A stretch of DNA of 64,000 nt from RGIG5327 sp045612485 (GTDB lineage: Bacteria; Verrucomicrobiota; Lentisphaeria; Victivallales; UBA1829). The notes beneath the pieces were generated by a model. That model saw only the letters and a program-made list of their open reading frames with translations, did no database searches and had not been told where the DNA came from. Below, one piece after another: positions 16,024-25,822 of the stretch. Numbering within the stretch: position 1 is the stretch's first letter; each line of letters begins with the position of its first letter. The DNA is taken from NCBI GenBank assembly GCA_045612485.1, contig JAZKZE010000030.1, forward strand, positions 11,252 to 75,251, read 5' to 3'. A program made the position numbers and the translations under genes.

Positions 16024-17913
16024 TTATACGATTTTATCCGCAACAGCTTTTCTGATGTCGGGAAGATCCATTTCTTTCAGGATCCCGGGTACCATGAAGG
16101 AGAGAGGGAATCTGGAGAAGGGATCGGAGAGAAGAGCCTCGTAAGAAGGGGTTGCTTCATCCACAAGTTTGAGTCTGTGGATCTTGTCGGAAAGAAGAGC
16201 TGCCATTAAAGCTGTAACACAGCCCAATCCATGAGCTTCCACCGTAAGAACCATATCGGAAGGAGCATTTTCCGCAATAAGGGCGACTGCACTTAAAAGG
16301 TCAAAGACTCTTTTGCCGAGTTCCGGAGCGTTCCACATGATGCCCAGAGAAGCATAATGGTAATCAAACTGGTAGGCACTGAAAAAATCTCTCTTCCAGG
16401 GTTGATCCGTTCCGGAAGGCATCATTTCTCCGATACCCCGGGTATCCAGAGCGTAAAGAAGTTCCCCGTTTTCAGGATCCCGTTCCCCCATTTCCTCTTT
16501 GCTGTCAAGGGAGGGGATGACAAGTGTGATATTTTTCTTTGTGTCATCCGGATTATATACGATATTGGGCGTATAGGAGGCAAGAATACTCATAATGGAA
16601 TCTTTTTCCGTTTCCAGACCGAATCTGTTGCGGAAAAGATCTTTTTTGATCGCCCGCCACCTTAATTTCCTGTAATAGGGAGCCTTTTGCGGAAGAGTGA
16701 TCTTCAGGAGAGAAAGAAGAGTGTTTTTCAATTCTTCTTTTGAACGGGCTTTTCTTTCCCCGGCAAATTTTTCCGCCATATCCTTTATGATTTCCCAGAT
16801 ATATTTATTGCCGGCAAGATTTCTCAAATCGCCGTCTTTGACTGCGTATGTGCTTTCCGGTGCGGGAAGAGTAAAACCGGGTTCCGGTGCATTTTCCTTT
16901 CCTGCAATATGTTTTGTCAGGAATCCATACATGGCTTCCCGGTTGGCTTTGGAGAATCCGTGTTCATCCGGACCGATGAAATATTGGGTATCACGATCGG
17001 AAAGAAGGGAATTGATCTTTTTGACCTCCGCACAGGTTTCCACCACGCCCCTGGGGTCGAAAAAGTCCTTTTTCTGTCCCATGATCAGGATATGACGGGG
17101 TGCCTGGGCAAGGAGGAAATCTCCCATTTCCAGACCGTATTCAAAAGCGTGGGGCGGCATCTGTTCGATGTCGGCGGGCAGTTCATTTTCTATATTGTGT
17201 TTCCAGCTTGTCACATAACAGCTGGGGGCAACTGCCACAGGACGGGGGTCGGCTGCTGCCACCCATGTGGTAAGGGTTCCGCCTCCGGAGTTTCCTGTAA
17301 CACACAGGCGGGAGGAGTCGATCTCGCTTCTTGTTTCCAGATAATCCAGCCCTCTTACGCCGTCCCATGTACGCCATGCTCCCAGCCATTCGCCGCACAG
17401 GGAGAGATTTTTACCCATAAGGTTGTGGTTGCCGCAAAGTCCGAATTTTGTGGGGGTATCTCTGTATTGCTGACGTTCTCCCTGTTCCACAGGGTCAACG
17501 GCAAGGACGGCAAAACCTTTTTTCACCAGACCAACGCACGCGGAACGGTAAGTATCGCTTGCCTTGCCCTCTTCCGCATGACCGCAGAGGAAAAGTACAC
17601 CGGGGACTTTTCCGGAAACGCCGGAAGGCAGATAGAGATTTGCTGTGACGGGATAGGAGGGACGGCTGTAATAGATGATATTTTCCACAGAATATCCGTC
17701 AAAGGTATTTTTTCCGGTAACGGAAGCAAGAAGCGGAGTACGTTCCGGGAAAGCAAAGATTTTTTCTATTTTGCTTTTTACCTCTTTTACATAGGAAGCT
17801 GCCTGTTCTTTTGTTGTGATGGCATCCAGTTTCTTTCTGCGTTCTTCAAAGTTTTTTCTTGCCAATGCCACATAATACTCATTGACATTGTTTCCGAAAA
17901 GGGAATTTGTCAT
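16024..17913 (-). CDS. Two-domain alpha/beta hydrolase (esterase-like)
   Basis: The first half of this 629-residue cytoplasmic protein (about 55-335) is an alpha/beta hydrolase of the acetylxylan esterase/dienelactone hydrolase type: YPVTANLYLPSG, VPGVLFLCGH, the nucleophile elbow TGNSGGG with Ser209, a probable acid around KKDFFDP and the histidine in PDEHGFS. The second half (about 420-625) repeats the fold, with LVIPSLDSKEE, ALDTRGIGE and LTVEAHGLG, where the nucleophile position is not Ser, so it is probably non-catalytic. No signal peptide is present. It is downstream of an AraC regulator (15-bp gap) and may deacetylate imported sugars; the substrate is inference. Confidence 0.8.
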   Translation of the reverse strand: MTNSLFGNNVNEYYVALARKNFEERRKKLDAITTKEQAASYVKEVKSKIEKIFAFPERTPLLASVTGKNTFDGYSVENIIYYSRPSYPVTANLYLPSGVSGKVPGVLFLCGHAEEGKASDTYRSACVGLVKKGFAVLAVDPVEQGERQQYRDTPTKFGLCGNHNLMGKNLSLCGEWLGAWRTWDGVRGLDYLETRSEIDSSRLCVTGNSGGGTLTTWVAAADPRPVAVAPSCYVTSWKHNIENELPADIEQMPPHAFEYGLEMGDFLLAQAPRHILIMGQKKDFFDPRGVVETCAEVKKINSLLSDRDTQYFIGPDEHGFSKANREAMYGFLTKHIAGKENAPEPGFTLPAPESTYAVKDGDLRNLAGNKYIWEIIKDMAEKFAGERKARSKEELKNTLLSLLKITLPQKAPYYRKLRWRAIKKDLFRNRFGLETEKDSIMSILASYTPNIVYNPDDTKKNITLVIPSLDSKEEMGERDPENGELLYALDTRGIGEMMPSGTDQPWKRDFFSAYQFDYHYASLGIMWNAPELGKRVFDLLSAVALIAENAPSDMVLTVEAHGLGCVTALMAALLSDKIHRLKLVDEATPSYEALLSDPFSRFPLSFMVPGILKEMDLPDIRKAVADKIV

Positions 17914-17928
17914 TTTTTACCTCATTTA

Positions 17929-18798
17929 TTATGGTTGTTCTATTTGAAAAATCTCATGAGAAGTCTGTTCCGATTCCCGGAATTTCTGCGGGGAAAGACC
18001 GGTTTCATTACGGAAATATCTTGTAAAATAAACCGGATCGGAAAAACCGGATTTCACCGCAATATTTTTCACGGAAAGATCGGTGGTTTTCAGAAGTTTT
18101 GCAGCACAGGCGAGCCGCTGTCGGATAAGATAGGTGGATAAAGGTATATTGTAGGCTTTGCGGAATTCCCGGGAAAGATGCACTCTGTGTATGGAAAGAG
18201 TTTCCGCTATCTCATTTACATTCATCCTCTGATCTGTATAATGAAGATCTGCAAGAGCTTTGGCAAGGGAGGCATAATTCCTTTCCGGTTTGTCTGCCGG
18301 GGAATCTTTTCCCTTTTCCTTGGAAATGTGTGTACTTAAAATAAGAACTTTCACCCCTTCAGCAAGGGCGGAAAGCATACTGGTATCATCCTTTTTTCTG
18401 ATAAGATCATAAAGAAGGGAAAAGAGTTCCTCCGGGCAGGTTCCTGCATAATGAGGGGTTCTGGGGATATTGAATCTTTTCCAGAATTCTCCGGAAAAAT
18501 TCCCTTCAAAAGCTACAAAACAATACTGTCCGCCATTGCCGGGGGGAGCGTCAAAAATATGAGTTTCCCCGGGCATAAAGTAACACACATATCCCGGCTG
18601 CATGGTATATTTTCCTTCCGGAAATTCCACCTGGAAAACGCCATCCGTACACCACAAAACCTCCAATGAGTGCAATGTACGGGGTTTCGGCAGCAGACCG
18701 TGCCGGATAAGTCCCCTTCCGCAGGAACGTATCCGGAAAGGAAAATTTCCCGCCAGATCCGTAAAAGCAGCAAAACTCCATTCAAATTTCTGTTTCAT
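17929..18798 (-). CDS. AraC-family transcriptional regulator
   Basis: This 289-residue regulator has an N-terminal cupin-like sensor region (about 30-150, with RTLHSLEVLWCTDGVFQVEFPEGKY in part and GYVCYFMPGE) and a C-terminal double helix-turn-helix (about 190-285, MNVNEIAETLSIHRVHLSREF and LSVKNIAVKSGFSDPVYFTRYFRNETG). Such proteins usually activate neighbouring sugar genes on binding a sugar ligand. It is co-directional with the esterase-like gene and divergent from the pseudopilin/DUF4838/GH operon, either of which is a likely target. Confidence 0.92.
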   Translation of the reverse strand: MKQKFEWSFAAFTDLAGNFPFRIRSCGRGLIRHGLLPKPRTLHSLEVLWCTDGVFQVEFPEGKYTMQPGYVCYFMPGETHIFDAPPGNGGQYCFVAFEGNFSGEFWKRFNIPRTPHYAGTCPEELFSLLYDLIRKKDDTSMLSALAEGVKVLILSTHISKEKGKDSPADKPERNYASLAKALADLHYTDQRMNVNEIAETLSIHRVHLSREFRKAYNIPLSTYLIRQRLACAAKLLKTTDLSVKNIAVKSGFSDPVYFTRYFRNETGLSPQKFRESEQTSHEIFQIEQP

Positions 18799-18842
18799 AT
18801 CCGGAATGTATCAAAAATATTAAAAATGTTACATTTGTCCTA

Positions 18843-18871
18843 TTGTGAATAAGCCCTTTATGGATTAAAAT
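18843..18871 (+). promoter_or_regulatory. Promoter of the pseudopilin/DUF4838/GH operon
   Basis: TTGTGA (18843-18848), 17 bp, TAAAAT (18866-18871), in the gap between the divergent AraC gene and the pseudopilin gene. The leader is about 110 nt and AT-rich. Confidence 0.5.
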
Positions 18872-18986
18872 ATACTGGAGAAAAATATTTTTACAAGGTA
18901 AATACGGAAAAAAGCCATGAAAATATTTTTTTGTTCCACAGGTAAAAATGAAATTTTATTACAAAAATAACAGAAAGAAGGAAGGT

Positions 18987-19793
18987 ATGAAACGGAAAAA
19001 TTATTTTACCCTTATCGAACTGTTGGTGGTTATTGCGATAATCGCCATTCTTGCGGCGATGCTTCTTCCCGCATTGAACAATGCCAGAGCTATTGCCAAT
19101 GCCATCAAATGTACATCCAATCAGAGACAGATCGGGTTGTCATTTGTGCTGTACGCCAACGATTTCAAGGATTGGACGATCGGAAGTTCCACATTGTATT
19201 CCAAAAATTCCGCCGGACAGACAACTGCTGAAAAACGCAATCCCTGGCATCACTTCCTGGCAAAACCCAATCCCAGCAATGCCTATGGATCCCCCACAGA
19301 AAAGAAACTTCTTATCGGGTATCTGCCTATGATCATCTATGCAAAACCCGGTAAAGACCTGATTTCCTGCCCTGTTGAGATGGGGGAACCCAGCGGTTCA
19401 GACAACTGTGATTATACGATCTGTGATTTCAGTCAAAACCAGGCGATTTATGACAAGTGCGGTTTCTGGAAATTAAGTTCTTTCCGCAGTAAGTATGTGG
19501 ACAGTTACGGACGGGGAAAAACAATAAGCCCTTCCAACCGTGTATGGTTTGCCGACTCTCATGACTATGGGAATATCAAAGCACACATTCCCCGTCATAC
19601 AAAGGACAAGGCATTTGTCATGTCTTACGCTGACGGACATGTTGGAAAGGTGAAAGTAACGCAAATGTCCCCCCGGCTGACAAAGATAACAAATGCGGAA
19701 TACATCAAAAAGTTTGGTGGTGTCATCAATGCTGTTTCCCCCTCTGAAAGGGATTTCCCCTACAGTGGGACTACCGGGGAAAGTCTCTGGTGA
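18987..19793 (+). CDS. Pseudopilin-like protein with C-terminal DG domain
   Basis: The 268 residues begin with a type IV pilin-like signal, [20 protein letters not shown], including the conserved Glu5, followed by a hydrophobic helix. The C-terminal part holds [11 protein letters not shown] and [16 protein letters not shown], an H-X11-DG version of the H-X9-DG motif of the large Planctomycetes/Lentisphaerae prepilin-like family. The residue before the cleavage site is Tyr rather than the usual Gly. AAGGAAGG precedes ATG 18987; an ATG at 18948 lacks such a site. It heads an operon of glycan-degrading genes. A role in a type II secretion-like pseudopilus or in surface display is inference. Confidence 0.85.
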   Translation: MKRKNYFTLIELLVVIAIIAILAAMLLPALNNARAIANAIKCTSNQRQIGLSFVLYANDFKDWTIGSSTLYSKNSAGQTTAEKRNPWHHFLAKPNPSNAYGSPTEKKLLIGYLPMIIYAKPGKDLISCPVEMGEPSGSDNCDYTICDFSQNQAIYDKCGFWKLSSFRSKYVDSYGRGKTISPSNRVWFADSHDYGNIKAHIPRHTKDKAFVMSYADGHVGKVKVTQMSPRLTKITNAEYIKKFGGVINAVSPSERDFPYSGTTGESLW

Positions 19794-19838
19794 TTTGTAT
19801 AAGAATAATCCAATCGAAAATAACATAAAAGGAACAAA

Positions 19839-22769
19839 ATGAAAAAAACATTATTTCTGCTGTTGTCCTGCCTGCTTGGCTGTATGAGCCTTGCATCCGC
19901 AGAGAAAGTCATACTTTCTGAAAAAGGAAAAACCTCATTTTCCATCGTCATCCCTGCAAATGCTTCCCCCGCCCACAAACGGGCTGCGGAAGAATTGGCA
20001 AAATATACGGCAAAGATCTCCAATGCCCCTGTGGCAAAAATCGGGACTGCTCCGGTAAAGGGCCTTCTGCCCGTTTATCTGGAAATCTCCAAAGAGAAAC
20101 TTCCCATGATCGACGCCTACCGGTTGAATGTAAGCAAAAATGCTGTACGCATCTCCGGTCAGACCGCCCAGGCTCTTCTCCATGGTGTGTACCGTCTCCT
20201 TTTCAAATATGCCAATATGAGATGGCTTGTTCCCGGGGAAGATGGGGAATATTTTGTTCCCGGAACGAAAATAGCTATTCCCGTTCAGAATAAAGTGGAT
20301 TCCCCCGCATTCTTCCGCAGGGGGCTGGAACTCAACTGCGCCAATACTTCCGGGATCATGAAAGATACCTGGGACTGGATTTTGCGTAACAACTATACTC
20401 TTGGCTATTATGACGGTGCCGTATATGCCGATAAAAAATGGAAACCCGAACTGGGGATCGCTTTGAGAGAAAGAGGCAGTTATGTCCGGGAAAGTAAAAT
20501 GTTCTGCGGCATACTCACCGGTACAAGGATCCGGAAAGGTGCCGGAACGGAAAAAAAGGAACTGGACAAACTTTTTGTCACCAATAAGGACTTTTTCCCC
20601 CTTGTGGAAGGAAAACGCATTTATATGAAAGGGCATGAACAGCCCTGTACCAGCAATCCCGGCGTGATCAGAATGATGAGTGAACACGTCCTTATGCATG
20701 CCCGTACTCTTTCCGGAAAAGGACAGGCTTCTTTTGCTGTCATCAATCAGGACGGTACCACATGGTGCAAATGTCCTTCCTGCCTTGCCATCGATCCTGC
20801 AAGCGAAAAGAAAAACAACTATATGTCCACAAGATACTGGACACTTCTCAATCACATTTTCAAAGGCGTTCTGGAAAAATATCCGGATGTGATCCCCTAC
20901 GGGCTTGCCTATCAGAACTTCCAGACCGTTCCCGACGGCGTAAAGATCGATCCCCGCATCGGTGTGGGACTTTCCTTCAACCGCCGCTGCTTCCGTCACA
21001 ATCTGGATGACCCCAAATGCCCCACCAATACGGAATTTCTCAAATATTACACCGCATGGGGAAAACTGCCCAACAAGACCTATTCCCGTGAGGAACTCCA
21101 TGCCGGTGTGGGCAGTTTTATGATGCCCTCCGCCCGTCAGATGGTGCAGGGATTCAAGATCTACAATAAAGTGGGGATCGACGGGGCTTCCATCTGTACC
21201 GTTCCCCCGGATGGCACTTACCGTCCTTTCTATACCGATGTCGTAAAACAGGGCTGGTTCTGTGAATGGCAGACCCTGTATCTTGCAGGGCTTGCTCTGT
21301 GGGATCAGAGTGCGGATACAGATAAATATCTGGAAGAAGCCAACAGTCTCTACTACGGAAAAGGCTGGAAAGGCGGTATGAAAGAATTCCGTACCCTTCT
21401 AGACAAAGCCTGCCGGGAAGATTCCGGCTGTTACGGCTGGGGACATGGTACACCTCCCGGAAGAGTCCTTGCCAAAGCCGGTTTACTGGAAAAATTGGAA
21501 AAATGCCTTACCGATGCGGAAAAGGCCGCCAAAGACGATGCCAGAGCATTGGCGCATATCAAACGGGAAAAATATCTTTTCAATATCTCCCTTGTAGCCG
21601 CCGCCAAGGAATTTATGAGTTCCTATAAAGAACTCAAAGGTTTTACCGCTCCCGGTAAGATCAAAATCGACGGAAAAGCGGAAGATGCCTGGAAGAAAAC
21701 TGAAACCTATTCCTCCTTCCGTAAATTTGCCCCCGGCAATATCGACAAGGAAAAAAGCTCCCTTGCCAAATATCAGACCTTTGTACGGGCTATGTACGAC
21801 AAGGAAAATCTCTATCTCTTCATTGAGGCGATGGAGCCCGATCCCGGTACCGTTGTGATGAAGAAAAACAAAGGGGATGCTCCCTGGGGCGATGATGCTC
21901 TGGAAATTTTCCTCACCCATCCCAACTTCAACGGCGGATATTATCACTTCGCCTTTACAAGAAAAGGCGCATTGTATCAGGCAAAGACCACTCCCGGGAG
22001 CATGACTGCCGATGCTTCCATCAAGACCGATATAGAGATCGCCTCCCTTTCCATGCCGGACAGATGGTGTGCGGAAGTGCGTATCCCTGCCGGAAAGATC
22101 GGTCAGACCTTTGATGACGGTCACACCTGGCAGATCAATATTGCCAGAGGCCGTAAAAATACCAAAGGAAATGAATTGAGCAGTCTTACCGGAAGTTTCC
22201 ACGGTGCATATCTGCCCCTTTCTCTTGCCGGAAAAATGGTAAGCAGCAAGACCGGTAACAAGGATACCAGACTGTGGCAGAACGGTAATTTCAGTGACAT
22301 ATTTGTCAAACCCAATGACAAATGGGCGAAAAACTGGAATCTGGGAAAGAAAAATTCTCTTGCCAGAGGCTGGGCATTGAATGTGGCATGGAAGGGAGGA
22401 TCCACTTTCGAGATCCTCACCCACCCCGGCACCAATGATAACTATGTACATCTGAAAAACGGGAATTTCTATCAGCGTCATGCCGGAAAGGATAAAGCAC
22501 TTAAATATACCTTCCGGGCAAAAGGAAATGGACTTCTCACCATTATGGTATTCCGTTACCAGCGGGCAAAATGGCCCAAGCATATTGCTACAGAAAGTAT
22601 TTTGAAGCTGAAACTTGACGGAAAAAGCCAGTGGAAGACTTATACCGGTACTTATGTAAAGAAAAATGCCGATGAACTCATCTCCTTTGTATTCTGGGCA
22701 GATAAGACCGGGGATTTCTATATAGATGATGTCTATTGCTACGGTGCGGATGTGCCTGCAAAAAAATAA
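19839..22769 (+). CDS. Secreted DUF4838 glycosidase-like protein with binding modules
   Basis: This 976-residue protein has a Sec signal peptide (cleavage after ASA, about residue 21). The N-terminal part resembles the GH20/GH67-type non-catalytic domain (AEELAKYTAKISNA). The DUF4838 region (about 150-520) is a probable TIM barrel with FAVINQDGTTWCKCPSC and YWTLLNHIFKGVLEKYP. A CBM9-like domain follows (about 605-790, GKIKIDGKAEDAWKKTE, WGDDALEIF, AEVRIPAGKIG). The last about 155 residues are a jelly-roll-like module (LWQNGNF..., YTFRAKGNGLL) also seen in the 13200-14294 protein. DUF4838 proteins accompany polysaccharide loci, but their activity is not firmly known. It is the only classically secreted enzyme of this operon. 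AAAGGAA precedes the start. Confidence 0.85.
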   Translation: MKKTLFLLLSCLLGCMSLASAEKVILSEKGKTSFSIVIPANASPAHKRAAEELAKYTAKISNAPVAKIGTAPVKGLLPVYLEISKEKLPMIDAYRLNVSKNAVRISGQTAQALLHGVYRLLFKYANMRWLVPGEDGEYFVPGTKIAIPVQNKVDSPAFFRRGLELNCANTSGIMKDTWDWILRNNYTLGYYDGAVYADKKWKPELGIALRERGSYVRESKMFCGILTGTRIRKGAGTEKKELDKLFVTNKDFFPLVEGKRIYMKGHEQPCTSNPGVIRMMSEHVLMHARTLSGKGQASFAVINQDGTTWCKCPSCLAIDPASEKKNNYMSTRYWTLLNHIFKGVLEKYPDVIPYGLAYQNFQTVPDGVKIDPRIGVGLSFNRRCFRHNLDDPKCPTNTEFLKYYTAWGKLPNKTYSREELHAGVGSFMMPSARQMVQGFKIYNKVGIDGASICTVPPDGTYRPFYTDVVKQGWFCEWQTLYLAGLALWDQSADTDKYLEEANSLYYGKGWKGGMKEFRTLLDKACREDSGCYGWGHGTPPGRVLAKAGLLEKLEKCLTDAEKAAKDDARALAHIKREKYLFNISLVAAAKEFMSSYKELKGFTAPGKIKIDGKAEDAWKKTETYSSFRKFAPGNIDKEKSSLAKYQTFVRAMYDKENLYLFIEAMEPDPGTVVMKKNKGDAPWGDDALEIFLTHPNFNGGYYHFAFTRKGALYQAKTTPGSMTADASIKTDIEIASLSMPDRWCAEVRIPAGKIGQTFDDGHTWQINIARGRKNTKGNELSSLTGSFHGAYLPLSLAGKMVSSKTGNKDTRLWQNGNFSDIFVKPNDKWAKNWNLGKKNSLARGWALNVAWKGGSTFEILTHPGTNDNYVHLKNGNFYQRHAGKDKALKYTFRAKGNGLLTIMVFRYQRAKWPKHIATESILKLKLDGKSQWKTYTGTYVKKNADELISFVFWADKTGDFYIDDVYCYGADVPAKK

Positions 22770-22790
22770 CCGTTCCGGGGAAGAAAAAGA

Positions 22791-24155
22791 ATGGAAGAAA
22801 AAGCTGTGAAATTTCTTCATCTGGACTTGAAGGGGATCGTTCCCGGTATTGACCGTTTCCGGAAGTTTCTTCAATATTTTGCTTCTCTTGGTTTTGAGGG
22901 GATCGTGCTGGAATGTGACTGCCGCATCCCCTGGAAATGTTGGGAAGGTGCCGGGGAATACCGTTTCACAAAGGAAGAGATCGTTTCGCTTGCCGGCTGT
23001 GCGGAAAGTCTGGGAATGGAGATCATTCCCCTTATCCAGGTACAGGGCCACATGGAATGGGTGCTGAAAGAGGAAAAGTACGCTTTTCTGCGGGAAAACG
23101 GTTTTTACAATGATCTGTGTCCCTCCCATCCGGAGGCAAAAAAAATCCTTACGGAATGGATCGATGAAACTGTTTCTCTCTTTCCCCGTGCGAAAAGGAT
23201 CCATCTGGGCGGGGATGAGGCGTGGCATCTGGGATGCTGTCCGGTATGTCAGGAAAAGATCTCTTCCGATCCCCTGAAACGGGGAAAGATGGGGCTTTTT
23301 GCCGACCACGCTTCCTTTCTTGCAAACTATGCAAAAGAAAAATATTCTTTGCAGGTGATGCTGTGGGATGATATGTTCTGCAAAGTGGAAGGGGAACTTC
23401 TTGACCATCTTCTGGCAGAATTTCCTTCTGATACCATTTTTGTCCATTGGAAATATCTGGGGGATGTGAATGCGGAACTTTCCAAAATCTCTTCCGGGAA
23501 CCGCAGGGTATGGGGGGCTTCCGCCATACGCTGCACCTGGGCGAACCATTTTATCCACGCCCTGAATTTTGTGGGTGAGAGGATCGAAAATATAAAGAAC
23601 TGGGAAAATACCGGATTACCCGTCCTGCATACCACATGGGGCCGCCCCAATGACCTCTGGAATCCTTACGGTCCATGGGAAGCATTGATCCCGGAATTCA
23701 TTGCTGCCGGAAAAGGTGTGGCGGTATGGGAAAAACATCCCTGGAAGGCTTTTACTGTGCAGATGGATGAGGCAGTAAGGCGCGGGGACTATAAAATGCT
23801 GGAAGAGTGCCTTGCCGAAGGGGAAAAACTTCCCTGTGCCGATGAATGGGAAGAGGCGGGAAAAGCCTTTTTCCTTCTGGGACTGCGTTATGAGATCCTG
23901 CGTCTGGAGGCAAAAGGGCATCTGGAACTTGTACGGATACGGGAGGTATTAAGTAGATATGGAAAGGGAGATCCTGCCGGTTGTGAAAAAGATTATGCCG
24001 CCTGCCGGGAAAAAGTGCGTCTGAAAATGGAAAAATGGGAAAAAGATCTTGAAGAATTCTGGAAAAAGAATACTTTAAGCGATTTTGAAGAATACAGAGA
24101 TCTGCGGAAGGCAGAATTTTTTGAAGAAGAACTTTTTGAAAGGAAAATGCAATAA
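22791..24155 (+). CDS. Cytoplasmic GH20-like hexosaminidase
   Basis: This 454-residue protein without signal peptide is a GH20-type TIM barrel. HLGGDEAW holds the Asp142-Glu143 pair that in GH20 enzymes polarises the substrate acetamido group and acts as acid/base. GHMEWVLK and NDLCPSHPEAKKIL are also typical. It lacks the N-terminal GH20b domain, so it belongs to the short exo-hexosaminidase-like group acting on small intracellular substrates. It starts 21 bp after the DUF4838 gene and overlaps the next gene by one base. Substrate with N-acetylhexosamine is likely but not shown. Confidence 0.85.
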   Translation: MEEKAVKFLHLDLKGIVPGIDRFRKFLQYFASLGFEGIVLECDCRIPWKCWEGAGEYRFTKEEIVSLAGCAESLGMEIIPLIQVQGHMEWVLKEEKYAFLRENGFYNDLCPSHPEAKKILTEWIDETVSLFPRAKRIHLGGDEAWHLGCCPVCQEKISSDPLKRGKMGLFADHASFLANYAKEKYSLQVMLWDDMFCKVEGELLDHLLAEFPSDTIFVHWKYLGDVNAELSKISSGNRRVWGASAIRCTWANHFIHALNFVGERIENIKNWENTGLPVLHTTWGRPNDLWNPYGPWEALIPEFIAAGKGVAVWEKHPWKAFTVQMDEAVRRGDYKMLEECLAEGEKLPCADEWEEAGKAFFLLGLRYEILRLEAKGHLELVRIREVLSRYGKGDPAGCEKDYAACREKVRLKMEKWEKDLEEFWKKNTLSDFEEYRDLRKAEFFEEELFERKMQ

Positions 24156-25804
24156 TGGATCATTGGGGAAAAGTGCAGAACCTTGACGGGATATGGGATT
24201 TTGCTTTTACGGAAAAAGGCCTGGAGGAGCTGGATGTAAAAAATATCCATTTTGATACGGCGTCCTCTGTACCGGGATGTTTTGATACTCTGCCGGAATA
24301 TTATAATTTCCGGGGAAGCGGTGTTTACAGAAGAACGGTTTTCTGCGGCGGACTTATCCGGCTTTCCTTCGGCGGAGTGACTCTGCGGGGTGCTGTTTAC
24401 TTTGATGGTGTTCTCATCGGTAATCTGGAACACCCTCTCACTCCGGAAGAGATCGTTTTTGATGCCGGTGAGAGAAAGGAACATACTCTTGTTATTGCTG
24501 TGGAAAATATCTTCCATGAGGAAAATTCCTCTCTCTTTCACCAGTATTATGATTACTATGGATTTGGCGGTATCTGCCGGGAAGTTACTCTGGAGGAACT
24601 TCCTTCCTGCTATATGGAAAGAATTTCTGTTATCCCTCTTTCTTATGAAACAGGGGAAGTAAAAATTTCTGTATATTTCGGCGGAACTGTTCCTGCAAAT
24701 GGGGAGATTTCCATACAGTTTGATACGGAGGAAAAGGAAAGCTCTTATTCTTTCAGCGGGGAGAAATTTGAACTTGTCAAGAAGGTTCCTTCCCATCAAG
24801 TCTGGTCTCCAAAATCTCCTGCCATGCATAAGGTGAACGTTGCCGTTTCCGGACAGAAAAAGGAGATTTCTTTCGGTATCCGTATTCTTTCCTGGAATGA
24901 CCGGAAACTTTGTGTCAACGGGGAGGAACTCAAACTTATCGGTTACAACCGGCATGACAGTCATCCCCAGTTCGGTTATGCTGTGCCCCTTACACTTTGT
25001 GCTTCCGACCTGCATCAGATCCAGAGTCAGGGGTGTAATTTCATCCGCGGATGCCACTATCCGCAAAGTGAGAAATTCCTTGAACTTTGCGACCGTATGG
25101 GGATACTTGTATGGGATGAAACTCTTGCATGGGGCAATAAGGAAGAACATCTTGCGGATCCTGTTTTCCGTAAGAAACAGAATGAATGTGCCCGCCTTAT
25201 GGTGCGTGCAAGCATCAATCACCCCTCTGTCATCATGTGGGGATTCCTCAACGAATGTGCCTCCGATACGGTTGCCGGGTATGAATTGATCTCCCAACTG
25301 CGGCAGACTATTCTTTCTGAAGATACTTCCCGCCCCATAACCTTTGCCTCCAGCAGAGGAACAAAGGAACTGTGTCTTGATCTGGTGGATATCGTTTCCT
25401 ATAACTCTTACCCCGGGTGGTATCTGGGGATCAATGAGGCAAGACCTTTCCATCTTGTTGCAAGTACATTTGATGAACTTCTCGCTTTTGCGGAAGAAAA
25501 GGGAAGCGGTAATAAGCCTTTCATCATAAGTGAAGTGGGAGCTGCCGCCATCATCGGGGAACGCAACGGGGAAAGATGGTCGGAAGATTACCAGTCGCAG
25601 CTTCTTGCGGAAGTATTGCGTTATACTCTGGAAAATGACCGTGTTAACGGGCTTGCCATCTGGCAGTATTGCAACTCCCGTACCTATGCAGCCACAAGCG
25701 GGATCATTGTGAGACCCCATGCCATGAATAATAAGGGGGTGGTGGATGAATACCGCCGTCCGAAACTGGCTTATTACACCATTAAAAATATGCTGAAAAA
25801 ATAA
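24155..25804 (+). CDS. GH2 enzyme with beta-glucuronidase NxK motif
   Basis: This 549-residue cytoplasmic GH2 protein has a sugar-binding domain (about 1-140), an Ig-like domain (about 140-240) and a TIM barrel. NE at Asn366-Glu367 (MWGFLNEC) is the acid/base region and Glu460 in IISEVG the nucleophile. Asn525-Asn526-Lys527 (MNNKG) matches the NxK motif that binds the substrate carboxylate in beta-glucuronidases, followed by the usual YRRPK. This supports beta-glucuronidase or related uronidase activity. A second GH2 in the window (35746-37413) lacks NxK. It is the last gene of the operon and is followed by a terminator. Confidence 0.88.
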   Translation: MDHWGKVQNLDGIWDFAFTEKGLEELDVKNIHFDTASSVPGCFDTLPEYYNFRGSGVYRRTVFCGGLIRLSFGGVTLRGAVYFDGVLIGNLEHPLTPEEIVFDAGERKEHTLVIAVENIFHEENSSLFHQYYDYYGFGGICREVTLEELPSCYMERISVIPLSYETGEVKISVYFGGTVPANGEISIQFDTEEKESSYSFSGEKFELVKKVPSHQVWSPKSPAMHKVNVAVSGQKKEISFGIRILSWNDRKLCVNGEELKLIGYNRHDSHPQFGYAVPLTLCASDLHQIQSQGCNFIRGCHYPQSEKFLELCDRMGILVWDETLAWGNKEEHLADPVFRKKQNECARLMVRASINHPSVIMWGFLNECASDTVAGYELISQLRQTILSEDTSRPITFASSRGTKELCLDLVDIVSYNSYPGWYLGINEARPFHLVASTFDELLAFAEEKGSGNKPFIISEVGAAAIIGERNGERWSEDYQSQLLAEVLRYTLENDRVNGLAIWQYCNSRTYAATSGIIVRPHAMNNKGVVDEYRRPKLAYYTIKNMLKK

Positions 25805-25822
25805 AAATTGCCGTTATACACA

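Noticed and set aside
21483..23558. 691-codon minus-strand open frame
   Set aside because: It is antisense to the end of the DUF4838 gene and the GH20-like gene, is rich in Phe/His/Gly without recognisable domains, and crosses their real junction.
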